A DNA stretch of 64,000 nt, from contig CAYHPW010000007.1 in assembly GCA_964358645.1 (NCBI GenBank), forward strand, positions 13,585 to 77,584, written 5' to 3'. Made by a program: the position numbers and the translations under genes. Positions 42,499 to 50,399 of the stretch are shown here, piece after piece; position 1 is the stretch's first letter, and each line of letters starts with the position of its first letter. This stretch comes from JBBTDV01 sp038042605 (GTDB taxonomy: Bacteria; Bdellovibrionota; UBA1018). A model generated the notes under the pieces. The model saw nothing but the letters and a program-made list of their open reading frames with translations. It was not told the DNA's origin and did no database searches.

Positions 42499-43830
42499 AT
42501 GTTTGAACTTGATCAAGTAGCAGTGAATCCAGGGGCAAAAATAAAAGTCATCGGTGTGGGAGGCAGCGGGTGCAATGCCGTAAGCACAATGATCAGAATG
42601 GGTTTGGAAGGCGTTGAATTCATCACGGCCAATACTGATAAACAGGCCTTGGATGCGTCTTTAGCGCAAGTTAAACTCCCTATTGGGCAAGAGTTAACAA
42701 AAGGTCTCGGTGCCGGTGCCAATCCCGAAATAGGGCGCAAGGCCGCTCTCGAGGACTATGCCAAGATTTCCGAACTTTTATCGGGAGCTGACATGGTTTT
42801 CATTACTGCAGGCATGGGTGGCGGTACAGGAACAGGCGCCGCACCAGTGTTCGCCAAAATCGCGAAAGAGATAGGCGCGCTTACTGTAGGAGTGGTAACG
42901 AAGCCTTTTATTTTCGAAGGAAAGAAGCGGATGCGGCACGCTGAACTTGGAATCGCCTCGCTTCGTGAGAATGTCGATTCGCTTATCATGATCCCGAATC
43001 AGAGGCTACTTGCCATTGCCGGTGCTACGTTATCAATGGTGGACGCTTTCAAAAAAGCTGATGAGGTTTTGCTTAACGCCGTTCAAGGTATTTCGGACCT
43101 GATCAACCATACCGGGCTTATTAACAGCGATTTTGCTGATGTGAGAACAATTATGCAAAACAAGGGCCTGGCTTTGATGGGCATAGGCCATGGCGAAGGC
43201 GAACATCGCGCTGTGGAAGCAGCTACAAACGCCATATCCAGCCCGCTGCTGGAGGATGTCTCTATAGATGGCGCTACAGGCATTATAATCAATATCACTG
43301 GCGGCTCGAATTTGAAGATACACGAAGTCAACGAGGCCACTACGCTCATAATGGAAGCCGCGCATGAGGATGCTGAGATCATTTTTGGTACAGTGATAGA
43401 TGAATCAATGAAAGAGACTGTTAAAGTCACCGTCATTGCCACCGGTCTTGGTAGCTCTAATGCCGTAGCGGAAGTCACGCAAACTATTCAACAGCCCGTC
43501 ACGGCCACCGCAGTGGATGTCTCAGCCTTGGTAACCCCACCGCAACCTAATGCGGCAATGCTGGCTTCAGCCACAACAGAAACAAGTCCAACTGAACATG
43601 GCGTTTGGAGTTACGACGATGAATTACAATCCGTTTTTGCGTCACCGTTGTCTTCTCCTAATCAGAAAAACCCCGACCCCGCAGGCTCCAATGCATTTTC
43701 ATCAGACAGCGAAATTGCAAGGGCTAAGGCGATAGCGCAAAGACTTGGCATTACAAACCTTACAGACGATGAGTACGACGTACCTGCTTATATGCGAAGG
43801 CAACAGGAACAGGAAGCTGATCATAGATGA
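42499..43830 (+). CDS. ftsZ: cell division tubulin-like GTPase FtsZ
   Basis: FtsZ assembles into the Z ring. The 443-residue protein has IKVIGVGGSGCNAVSTMI, the tubulin signature GMGGGTGTGAAP near residue 105, and the synergy-loop segment LINSDFADVRTIMQNKGLAL near 208-228, whose aspartates activate GTP hydrolysis. A variable linker (about 330-420, rich in Pro, Ala, Thr) precedes the end EYDVPAYMRRQQEQEADHR. The tail matches the FtsA-binding CCTP consensus (Asp-x-Pro-x-Tyr-hydrophobic-Arg). AGAGGAT is upstream of the ATG. The gene ends the division cluster. Confidence 0.98.
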   Translation: MFELDQVAVNPGAKIKVIGVGGSGCNAVSTMIRMGLEGVEFITANTDKQALDASLAQVKLPIGQELTKGLGAGANPEIGRKAALEDYAKISELLSGADMVFITAGMGGGTGTGAAPVFAKIAKEIGALTVGVVTKPFIFEGKKRMRHAELGIASLRENVDSLIMIPNQRLLAIAGATLSMVDAFKKADEVLLNAVQGISDLINHTGLINSDFADVRTIMQNKGLALMGIGHGEGEHRAVEAATNAISSPLLEDVSIDGATGIIINITGGSNLKIHEVNEATTLIMEAAHEDAEIIFGTVIDESMKETVKVTVIATGLGSSNAVAEVTQTIQQPVTATAVDVSALVTPPQPNAAMLASATTETSPTEHGVWSYDDELQSVFASPLSSPNQKNPDPAGSNAFSSDSEIARAKAIAQRLGITNLTDDEYDVPAYMRRQQEQEADHR

Positions 43831-43990
43831 TCTTTGGATAATCTTTGGGATATGCTTTATTTGCAAAAACACAAATATCTTATTGATTGTTTAAAAAAAA
43901 GCAAGTCCTCCAAGAAAAAAGAAAACCGCGCGTTAAATTTGCAAAAATAAAAATGCCCTATAAACTGCATAAATTAGGGGGGAATTATAT

Positions 43991-45430
43991 ATGTCATTTT
44001 CATGGAAGGTAATGTCTTATCTTCTTGTGGTCAGTCTACCAGGAGCGGTGCTTGCGTCTGACTACAAACCTGGTGAAGTTATCGTTAAGTACAAAGATGA
44101 TGTTTCAAGAACGCGTACAATAATGACCAAATTGTATGACGATGTAGGTGTAAAGAAAATACGCCGTTATTCAGGCATAATGCGTGGTTTCGAGCAATAT
44201 GAGTTGGATGAAAATGTAAAAGTTCAAGATGCCGTCGCTGAATTATTAAAGAATGATGCGGTTGAGTATGCGCAGCCAAACTATATTTTAAGGACTTTCC
44301 CGGTGAATCCGGTACCCTATAACAATCCTAGGATTGCCATGCCATGCATCCCGGGAATGGATGTTCCAGGCTGTGATCCTAATGAAAAAATACCTTGTCT
44401 AGTCCCCGGGATCCCATTTCCTCCAGGATGTGAAGATTCAGGCGGCGGTAACCCGGGTGGGGATGATCCACCATCCGGCAGGCCAGCTCTCAATCCCGCA
44501 CCGCCGGAAGTAAATCCATCAGTTGAGGACCCGGATATCAGCAAGGCCTGGGGTTTGGAAAAGATAGAAGCCACAAAGGCCTGGCGTGAGCATATGGGCA
44601 GCAAGGATTTCATTGTTGCAGATATCGATACCGGTATCGATTACAATCACGAAGATCTTTCTTTTAATCTTTGGAGAAATCCTAACCCTTCAGACAAAAA
44701 TGATGTTGTTGGCTTTAACTTTGTCCATAATGATGGTTTGCCATACGATGATAATGAGCATGGCACCCATACGGCTGGGACAATCGGCGCAACCGGAGGA
44801 GATGGGAAAGGTATCTCCGGAGTATCACAACGGGTATCATTGATGACGCTGAAATTCCTTGCTGGGGATGGAAGCGGAACAACAGCAGATGCGATAAGGG
44901 CGATTGATTATGCTGTAGCTCATGGAGCCAAAGTCCTAAGCAATAGCTGGGGCGGAAAAGGCGATGATGACAATAAAGCGCTCTATGATGCAATTGAGCG
45001 TGCTCGTGATAAAAATGTGCTTTTTATTGCCGCTGCTGGCAATGACGGCGCTGATAATGACGGGAAAGATGCTTCCTATCCAGCCGCATTTGACAATGAT
45101 AACCTGATTTCGGTTGCTGCAACCGACCGTAGCGACCAGCTCGCATTTTTCTCGAACTACGGTAAGAAGACCACGCACCTGGCAGCTCCTGGAGCAAATG
45201 TTTACAGCACCATCCCTGGTGGCAAGTATGCAAGCTTTAGCGGCACATCCATGGCTTGTCCGCACGTTGCGGGTGCAGCCGCCATGGTTTGGTCTAAGCA
45301 TCCTGATTGGGATTATAAACATGTTAAGAAGGTGCTTATGGAAAGCGTTGACCAATTGCCAAGCTTAAGTGGAAAAATCGTAACTGGTGGACGGCTTAAC
45401 GTGCTTAAAGCTTTGCGCTCGATGGAATGA
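43991..45430 (+). CDS. secreted subtilisin-like serine protease (S8)
   Basis: The 479-residue preproprotein has a signal peptide (VMSYLLVVSLPGAVLA, cleavage near residue 22), an inhibitor-I9-type prodomain (YKPGEVIVKYKDDVS to YAQPNYIL), and a proline-, cysteine- and glycine-rich linker (about residues 105-175). A complete catalytic triad follows: Asp in VADIDTGIDYNHEDL near 212, His in NEHGTHTAGTIG near 258, Ser in SGTSMACPHVAGAAAMVW near 418, and NDG in AAAGNDGADND as the oxyanion asparagine. AGGGGGGAA eight bases before ATG 43991 is a strong ribosome site. It may be degradative in a predatory or scavenging lifestyle; that is inference. Confidence 0.95.
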   Translation: MSFSWKVMSYLLVVSLPGAVLASDYKPGEVIVKYKDDVSRTRTIMTKLYDDVGVKKIRRYSGIMRGFEQYELDENVKVQDAVAELLKNDAVEYAQPNYILRTFPVNPVPYNNPRIAMPCIPGMDVPGCDPNEKIPCLVPGIPFPPGCEDSGGGNPGGDDPPSGRPALNPAPPEVNPSVEDPDISKAWGLEKIEATKAWREHMGSKDFIVADIDTGIDYNHEDLSFNLWRNPNPSDKNDVVGFNFVHNDGLPYDDNEHGTHTAGTIGATGGDGKGISGVSQRVSLMTLKFLAGDGSGTTADAIRAIDYAVAHGAKVLSNSWGGKGDDDNKALYDAIERARDKNVLFIAAAGNDGADNDGKDASYPAAFDNDNLISVAATDRSDQLAFFSNYGKKTTHLAAPGANVYSTIPGGKYASFSGTSMACPHVAGAAAMVWSKHPDWDYKHVKKVLMESVDQLPSLSGKIVTGGRLNVLKALRSME

Positions 45431-45499
45431 AGTCGATTGGATTCTCAAATTGAAAATTTGCGAATTCAATTCGATAGAGGCCAAGGAAATGGCTACGCG

Positions 45500-45523
45500 T
45501 GAGGGCTTCCCGAGAAGCCCTCA
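45500..45523 (+). terminator. probable terminator hairpin after the protease gene
   Basis: TGAGGGCTTC at 45500-45509 and GAAGCCCTCA at 45514-45523 pair without mismatch across a CCGA loop. It lies 70 bases after the protease stop and before the minus-strand DksA-like gene. The following bases (TTAGTTAC) lack a real U-run, so it may instead stabilise an end or work on the opposite strand, where the flanks are no better. Confidence 0.45.
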
Positions 45524-45622
45524 TTAGTTACATGGCCCCGGCTGAGCCCTCTGTTTCCATCCTTGGTCAGGAGCAACAGCCGTGGCCACCGCACAACACT
45601 TCCATGTGAACGTGGCATGTCC

Positions 45623-46015
45623 TTATGCGCACGGAACCCTGACTCCAGCATAAATTAATTCGGCATGTTCCTGCATTTCTTTGCAATATATGCAGACGGT
45701 CGTGGTCGGGCGTGCTTCGAGTCTTTTCAAACAGATTTCATCACCACAGCTTACGCAAAGACCGAAATTCCCATTTTTAATCCTGTCTAATGCGTCCTCT
45801 ATTTTCCTTAAAAAAAGTTTTTCGCGCTTACAGAGCCTCATTCTCATGAAAGATTCGAGCTCAACTGACGTGAGATCCACCTCATCCAACATGTCATCTT
45901 TTTCTATCCTAAACTCTTCAGCAACTGAGCCACGTGAACGGCGCAATGTCATGAGTTGTGTTTCGAATATATCCTTAAACTTTCTTATAATCATATTATC
46001 CAGGCCATTATCCAT
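45623..46015 (-). CDS. DksA/TraR-family zinc-finger protein (second paralogue)
   Basis: This 130-residue protein is a short DksA/TraR relative. A helical stretch (about residues 1-85) forms the secondary-channel coiled coil, and the zinc finger CVSCGDEICLKRLEARPTTT with VCIYCKEMQE provides four cysteines. Such proteins insert into the RNA polymerase secondary channel and, with ppGpp, change initiation. The acidic tip expected for DksA is suggested by KDDMLDEVDL. TAGGAG precedes the ATG by 7 bases. It is 65 bases downstream of a micro-ORF on the same strand and resembles the upstream dksA, so probably a duplication. Confidence 0.9.
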   Translation of the reverse strand: MDNGLDNMIIRKFKDIFETQLMTLRRSRGSVAEEFRIEKDDMLDEVDLTSVELESFMRMRLCKREKLFLRKIEDALDRIKNGNFGLCVSCGDEICLKRLEARPTTTVCIYCKEMQEHAELIYAGVRVPCA

Positions 46016-46080
46016 GGTTAGACTCCTACATAATCTCTTTGAGGTACTTGTTGAGTTGTTTAGTGTTTGGTTTTTAATAA

Positions 46081-46173
46081 CTAATAAGAACGCCAGATAA
46101 ACCAGAAGAGTAAGAAAGTGTATAGCCAGACTTTTTTGCCAGAAATTATCATATGTAAATATGCGTTTTTCAT
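46081..46173 (-). CDS. 30-residue membrane microprotein
   Basis: The frame begins ATG 46173 and ends TAG 46081-46083, giving MKNAYLHMIISGKKVWLYTF followed by LLFWFIWRSY. The ribosome site AAGGAG lies 6 bases before the ATG, which is optimal. Residues 15-28 (VWLYTFLLFWFIW) could span or lie in a membrane, with basic flanks. No family is recognised. It lies between two DksA-type genes on the same strand. Its ribosome site overlaps the end of a strong hairpin (46183-46213). It may be a real peptide or a leader-type element. Confidence 0.45.
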   Translation of the reverse strand: MKNAYLHMIISGKKVWLYTFLLFWFIWRSY

Positions 46174-46182
46174 GACAAGCTC

Positions 46183-46213
46183 CTTATCAGGGCGGCGGCG
46201 CCGCTCTGATAAG
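46183..46213 (-). promoter_or_regulatory. strong hairpin overlapping the microprotein ribosome site
   Basis: CTTATCAG at 46183-46190 pairs with CTGATAAG at 46206-46213, and inner GCGGC/GCCGC plus a wobble pair extend the stem to about 14 pairs with a 3-base loop. In the minus-strand RNA the 3' arm of the stem ends in AAG, the first bases of the AAGGAG ribosome site. A closed hairpin would partly hide the site. Terminator, attenuator or RNA-processing site are alternatives; no U-run follows the stem on this strand. Confidence 0.55.
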
Positions 46214-46328
46214 CATGGTTGCCAATCGCGTGCCAGAAAAAAACCCCTGATATTTCTAAGGCGATACCTACTGTGCCCGCATTATCGGAGTCATAAAGAA
46301 TCCACTGATTGTAGATATTCTTTACAAA

Positions 46329-46739
46329 TCAAGCTAGTTTTCTGGAAAAAGTTTCCCCCAGGCTTTTGTGCTCACGACCAGATGTGGTGAGGACTTCTCT
46401 TCGTTCCTGCTCCTCTTTGCATGATACGCAAAGAGTCGCGGTTGGGCGCGCTTCAAGCCTGCGCAGCTCTATTTCTTCTCCGCATTCTTCACATTGGCCG
46501 AAGATTCCATCTTCGATTCTCTTTAAGGCCTCATTTATTTTTTTCAAATAAAGGTTTTCCCGGTTGCGCAGGCGCATGCGCATGGATTGCTCCATGTCGG
46601 TGGTAGCCTGGTCAAGCTCGTCGTAGCGGTCATCGGCACAGACGTTAAAATCCTCGCGTATTATGCGGTCATTAAAGAGTATTTTGCGACATTGAGACTC
46701 GAACATCTTTCGGAACTTCTTTATTTGTTCCTTTTTCAT
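46329..46739 (-). CDS. dksA: DksA/TraR-family zinc-finger protein
   Basis: This 136-residue protein has the DksA architecture: a helical N-terminal part with a coiled coil (RIIREDFNVCADDRYDELDQ), then the zinc finger GQCEECGEEIELRRLEARPT near residue 88 and LCVSCKEEQERRE with four cysteines. DDRYDELDQA matches the usual acidic segment. It binds RNA polymerase and shifts promoter preference under nutrient stress. The ATG overlaps the mglA stop (ATGA), making it the last gene of the dnaX-recR-mglA-dksA run. A run of A residues (46229-46243 region) follows downstream. Confidence 0.92.
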   Translation of the reverse strand: MKKEQIKKFRKMFESQCRKILFNDRIIREDFNVCADDRYDELDQATTDMEQSMRMRLRNRENLYLKKINEALKRIEDGIFGQCEECGEEIELRRLEARPTATLCVSCKEEQERREVLTTSGREHKSLGETFSRKLA

Positions 46740-47329
46740 GAATCTTCCCCCCCTTTGAGTTCACGAATTACCTGTTTACTTATGGCTTTGAGCGTCTCCA
46801 TGACGCCTATGCCACGGTTTGCTACTGCTTCAAAATATGGAAAATGTGAAGGATTAAAAGTCGCTTCCAGTTCCGCCACGTTGATGGCGCCCGTCATATC
46901 CCTCTTGTTATACTGAAAAACCAAGGGGATTTTATTGAACTCATACCCCTGTTTGTCCAGGCTCCTTTCAAGGGATTCCAGGCTTTCTATGTTGGCTTCC
47001 ATTCTGTCTGGCTGGCTGTCGACCACGAAGACAATCCCGTCAACGCCTTTCAATATGAACTGTCTCGATATTTCGTAAAAAGTTTGCCCGGGAATCGTGT
47101 AGAGGTGGAAACGGGTTTTGTAACCACGCACCTCACCGATAGATAGCGGCAGAAAATCAAAAAACAATGTTCTTTCGTTTTCAGTGCTCAACGTTACCAT
47201 CTTACCGCGCTGTTTGTCCTGGGTGTGTTCGTAGATGTATTGGACATTTGTTGTCTTTCCGCTAAGCCCGGCACCGAAGTAAATAATCTTACAGTTTACT
47301 TCTTTAGTGGTGTAGTTGATGAAGCTCAC
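46736..47329 (-). CDS. mglA: MglA-type Ras-like small GTPase
   Basis: This 197-residue GTPase resembles MglA of Myxococcus, the polarity switch that places motility machinery at the leading pole. Its P-loop is FGAGLSGKTTNVQYIY near residue 17-32. The switch region reads ENERTLFFDFLPLS, and the altered DxxG segment HLYTIPGQTFYE near 77 carries Thr-Ile-Pro-Gly, as in the family. QYNKRDMTG (base-specific N-K-x-D) lies near 140. The first ten residues (MSFINYTTKE) match the family. The start is GTG 47329, overlapping the recR stop. MglB, its partner, is not in the window. Confidence 0.92.
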   Translation of the reverse strand: MSFINYTTKEVNCKIIYFGAGLSGKTTNVQYIYEHTQDKQRGKMVTLSTENERTLFFDFLPLSIGEVRGYKTRFHLYTIPGQTFYEISRQFILKGVDGIVFVVDSQPDRMEANIESLESLERSLDKQGYEFNKIPLVFQYNKRDMTGAINVAELEATFNPSHFPYFEAVANRGIGVMETLKAISKQVIRELKGGEDS

Positions 47330-47979
47330 CCACTAACCTCCGTCCTGTTTTCGAGGGCTTTGCCTATCGTTAACCTGTCACTGTATTCAAGCAGTCCGCC
47401 CGCCGGCAATCCATGGGCTAGTTTAGTTGTTTTAATACCTAAGGGTCTTAATAATTTCGTAATATACATTGCTGTGGTATCGCCTTCCACGCTCGGGTTA
47501 GTGGCGATGATCACTTCTTGTTTTTCTCCATCTCCAGAGGATTGCAAACGATCTAGCAATTCACGTATCTTGATTTCGTCAGGTCCTACGCCATCCAGCG
47601 GAGATATCACGCCGTGCAGGACATGGTAGACGCCTCTGAAAAAACCAGTTTGTTCTATTGAGAAAGCATCAGAAGGTTTTTCCACAACGCAGATGATATT
47701 TTTATTGCGGGAATGATCGGAACAGATACGGCAAGCCGCTATGTCAGTGAACGTAAAACATCTTTCACAGAGTTTAATTGTTTTTTTTGCATTCAAAAGG
47801 GCTTCCGAAAGCGCGGATATATATCCTTCATCTTGTTTCAGGATGAAATACGCAAGCCTTGTCGCCGTTTTCTCGCCTATCCCAGGCAGCTTTGAGAGCT
47901 CAAACACAAGCCTTGCTACAGGATCAGGCCGGCTACCGGAAGAATTAATCGTTTGCATCATTAGACCCATTAGACCCAT
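47326..47979 (-). CDS. recR: recombination protein RecR
   Basis: RecR works with RecF and RecO to load RecA on gapped DNA. The 217-residue product has the helix-hairpin-helix RLVFELSKLPGIGEKTATRLA near residue 25-45, the four-cysteine finger CERCFTFTDIAACRIC near 68, a Toprim domain with VVEKPSDAFSIE and HVLHGVISPLDGVGPDEI near 90-125, and a C-terminal ATP-like loop. I chose ATG 47979 because GGTGG lies five bases upstream; later ATGs (47970, 47961, 47958) are also in frame, owing to 9-bp repeats. The gene overlaps dnaX by 35 bases and mglA by 4. Confidence 0.95.
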   Translation of the reverse strand: MGLMGLMMQTINSSGSRPDPVARLVFELSKLPGIGEKTATRLAYFILKQDEGYISALSEALLNAKKTIKLCERCFTFTDIAACRICSDHSRNKNIICVVEKPSDAFSIEQTGFFRGVYHVLHGVISPLDGVGPDEIKIRELLDRLQSSGDGEKQEVIIATNPSVEGDTTAMYITKLLRPLGIKTTKLAHGLPAGGLLEYSDRLTIGKALENRTEVSG

Positions 47980-49612
47980 TAGCCCCACCTGACTCAGCAG
48001 GATTTTTAGATATGATTTTTGTCGGCCCGATTTCTCCGCCAAAGAGGGCTTTTGCTTCTAGCATCAAGGGATGATTATGGGCGGCTTCGGTCGCGGCCAT
48101 TTTCTGAACCCCACGCTCGCGATCTCTTTTTTCCGCAATGCTTTCACCTATAGGCTTCATGTCGATCTGTATGCGGACAGCATGGCAAAAATACTCTTTC
48201 GTCAGAAGCGAAAGCTGCTCCACATAAGCTCTCGCCTGAAGCTGTTCGCGAAAGTATACGTCCTTTGGGTGAAAGAAAATCTTTACGGTGTTTTGGTCGG
48301 TAATGGCGCCGCTTCCATGTTCCATTATGGAAGCCAACAGTGGCCTTGTTTTACGTATGTATTCTATTAGCCCCTCCCAGTTTTTTCCATTCAAGCTTTC
48401 CTCACCACCGGTGTCCGCTGCTATGGCTGGTTTAACGGCAACTTCGTGTTTGGTATTTAATTGTTGCGTGGGCGCTGTGGGCTGTGCCGTTGCTGATTCC
48501 GCATGGAAAAGCGCCTCTGCAGTCGCGCATTTTACAAGAAGCACGTCCAGGATTATCTTGGGATGTGTGGAACGCGCTATCCATTCAACTCCATGGTTGA
48601 GAACCTGAAAGATTAATTCCATTTCCTCTAGCGAACGCAGTTCGGTGATTGATCTGAGTTCTGTTATTTCCTCTTCGGATAAATCAGCTAAGGTTGCGGT
48701 TCCTATTTTCAGCAGGATCGCATTGTGTATTAGCTCAATCAGGTGCCGAACAAGCACTTTAAGATCATGGCCGCTTTGATATGCTTGTTCAACACTAGTG
48801 AGCGCGTCCAGAGGCTTTTTTGCGAAAACAGCCTTCAATATTGTGAGAATGGTTTGATTCTTTATAAGACCCAGGCTGTCACACAGTGATTGAGCGGTTA
48901 TCTTTCCACCGGAAAAGGCCGAGGCTTGGTCTAATAACGACAATGCATCACGCATGCTGCCTTCTGAGGATCTTGCTAAAACCGCCAGTGCCGCAGGTTC
49001 TGTATCTATGTTTTCCGCTTTTATTATGTTTTCAAGTCTCTCAATGATCTGTGGCACAGAGACACGCCTGAAATCAAACCGCTGGCATCGTGACAGGATC
49101 GTTGCTGGTATCTTGTGCGGTTCCGTTGTCGCCAGAATGAATATTACATGGGGGGGCGGTTCTTCCAGCGTTTTAAGAAGGGCGTTGAACGCCGCCGTAG
49201 TCAGCATATGAACTTCGTCTATGATGTAAATCTTATTGCTGCCATAAGAAGGCATGAATTTGGCGTTTTCGCGGATTTCTCTTACGGCATCAACACCGTT
49301 ATTAGAGGCACCGTCTATTTCAATCACGTCAACACTGGTTCCAGCCGTGATTTCTCTGCAGCTCGAACACTCATCACACGAAAAGAGCCATTCATTATCA
49401 TTATGTAATTTTTCACAGCGTATGACCTTGGCGAGTATACGGGCCACCGAGGTTTTACCAACGCCACGTGAACCAGTGAATAAATAAGCATGGTGGATGC
49501 GTTTGAGCTTGATCGCGTTCACTAGCGTGCGCACGATATGACCCTGGCCGACGATATTCGAAAACTGCGCTGGACGCCATTTTCTGGCTAGAACAACGTA
49601 CGAAGAAACCAC
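47945..49612 (-). CDS. dnaX: DNA polymerase III subunit tau/gamma
   Basis: DnaX is the clamp-loader ATPase and, as tau, dimerises the replicase core. The 555-residue protein has YVVLARKWRPAQFSNIVGQ near the start, Walker A FTGSRGVGKTSVARILAK near residue 45, the four-cysteine zinc module CDECSSCREITAG, Walker B IYIIDEVHMLT near 130, EPPPHVIFILATTEPHKIP and SRCQRFDFRRV. The C-terminal part after residue 380 is longer than gamma and diverges, so it resembles tau. No evident frameshift signal (run of A) was seen. GTG start. The tail GGANGSNGSNDAND comes from the repeats that also form the recR start. Confidence 0.96.
   Translation of the reverse strand: MVSSYVVLARKWRPAQFSNIVGQGHIVRTLVNAIKLKRIHHAYLFTGSRGVGKTSVARILAKVIRCEKLHNDNEWLFSCDECSSCREITAGTSVDVIEIDGASNNGVDAVREIRENAKFMPSYGSNKIYIIDEVHMLTTAAFNALLKTLEEPPPHVIFILATTEPHKIPATILSRCQRFDFRRVSVPQIIERLENIIKAENIDTEPAALAVLARSSEGSMRDALSLLDQASAFSGGKITAQSLCDSLGLIKNQTILTILKAVFAKKPLDALTSVEQAYQSGHDLKVLVRHLIELIHNAILLKIGTATLADLSEEEITELRSITELRSLEEMELIFQVLNHGVEWIARSTHPKIILDVLLVKCATAEALFHAESATAQPTAPTQQLNTKHEVAVKPAIAADTGGEESLNGKNWEGLIEYIRKTRPLLASIMEHGSGAITDQNTVKIFFHPKDVYFREQLQARAYVEQLSLLTKEYFCHAVRIQIDMKPIGESIAEKRDRERGVQKMAATEAAHNHPLMLEAKALFGGEIGPTKIISKNPAESGGANGSNGSNDAND
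47961..47987. repeat. three 9-bp repeats at the dnaX/recR overlap
   Basis: TTAGACCCA occurs at 47961-47969 and 47970-47978, and the near copy TTAGCCCCA at 47979-47987. On the minus strand these repeats give ATG codons in the recR frame and Asn-Gly-Ser units in the dnaX frame. Each added or lost copy keeps both frames, since nine is a multiple of three. Confidence 0.8.
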
Positions 49613-49645
49613 TCTTCCCTACCCCACTATACAGATATAAAAGAT

Positions 49646-49670
49646 GGCACACCTTACTGTGCCTTTTATT
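49646..49670. promoter_or_regulatory. small hairpin in the dnaX leader
   Basis: GGCACA (49646-49651) pairs with TGTGCC (49658-49663). On the plus strand TTTTATT follows, as in a weak terminator, but no plus-strand gene ends nearby. On the minus strand it lies about 34 bases before the dnaX GTG and would be in its leader. Role unclear. The rest of the 204-base gap to the alkyltransferase gene shows no other feature. Confidence 0.35.
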
Positions 49671-49816
49671 GATAAACAAGCGAAAACATTCGGTTTTTGC
49701 CGCAGTTTGTCGGCGCGGCGCACGAAAACTTTTGTTAGAAAAGGTCGCTCGAAGTATTTAGCAACAATGCGTTGAAATTAATTTGATCAAGTGTCAAACT
49801 CCAGTCCGAACGACCA

Positions 49817-50395
49817 ATGGAAATAAGAAAATTTTGTTTTAAATTTGAGACAAGTTTTTGTGAAGTGGGGATCGTTTGGAACGATTCCGGTATTATTACT
49901 GGTATTAGCTTGAATGATAATCACGTAAATATAAAAGTAGTTACTGAAGAACCTGCATTTCTTCGCGAGACAGTAAAGCAGCTCAAGGAATACTTTCATG
50001 ATGGTACCCCGATTCGCGGCGTACCGTGGTACCTGATTGATCAGGCAGCATGGACTCCATTTCAGTCAGGCGTCTATAGGGCGATCTCTTCTATTCCTTA
50101 TGGCGAGACAAGAACATATGGATGGGTAGCAAGCAGGATAAAAAATCCGTCGGCTAATAGGGCTGTCGGCCAAGCGCTTAGAAGCAACCCTCTTCCGATT
50201 ATTATCCCATGCCATCGCATTGTATCGGCAAACTCACTCGGCGGTTTTATGGGTCATACAAACCCGGATGATCCCGAACTGAAGCTTAAGCAAGGGTTGC
50301 TTGCTCTTGAAGGCATATACAGGCAGCCTCTCTTGCCTATTTTCAGTAGGCCACTTTTTAACATGCCGGTTTTTGGTATAGCCGCACGAAGTTGA
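49817..50395 (+). CDS. ogt: O6-alkylguanine-DNA alkyltransferase (methylated-DNA-protein-cysteine methyltransferase)
   Basis: This suicide enzyme removes alkyl groups from O6 of guanine onto its own cysteine. The 192-residue protein has the helix-turn-helix segment PFQSGVYRAISSIPYGETRT, and ASRIKNPSANRAVGQALRSN with the conserved arginine finger. The active site IIPCHRIV is near residue 131 with the reactive cysteine, followed by GGFMG. The N-terminal 75 residues form the usual less conserved domain. The tail after residue 170 is longer than in Ogt. Divergent from dnaX; the GT87 gene follows after 4 bases. Confidence 0.95.
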   Translation: MEIRKFCFKFETSFCEVGIVWNDSGIITGISLNDNHVNIKVVTEEPAFLRETVKQLKEYFHDGTPIRGVPWYLIDQAAWTPFQSGVYRAISSIPYGETRTYGWVASRIKNPSANRAVGQALRSNPLPIIIPCHRIVSANSLGGFMGHTNPDDPELKLKQGLLALEGIYRQPLLPIFSRPLFNMPVFGIAARS

Positions 50396-50399
50396 ATGG

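Noticed and set aside
49613..49816. SRP RNA gene near dnaX
   Set aside because: The gap is the usual neighbourhood in some genomes, but I see no conserved SRP loop motif.
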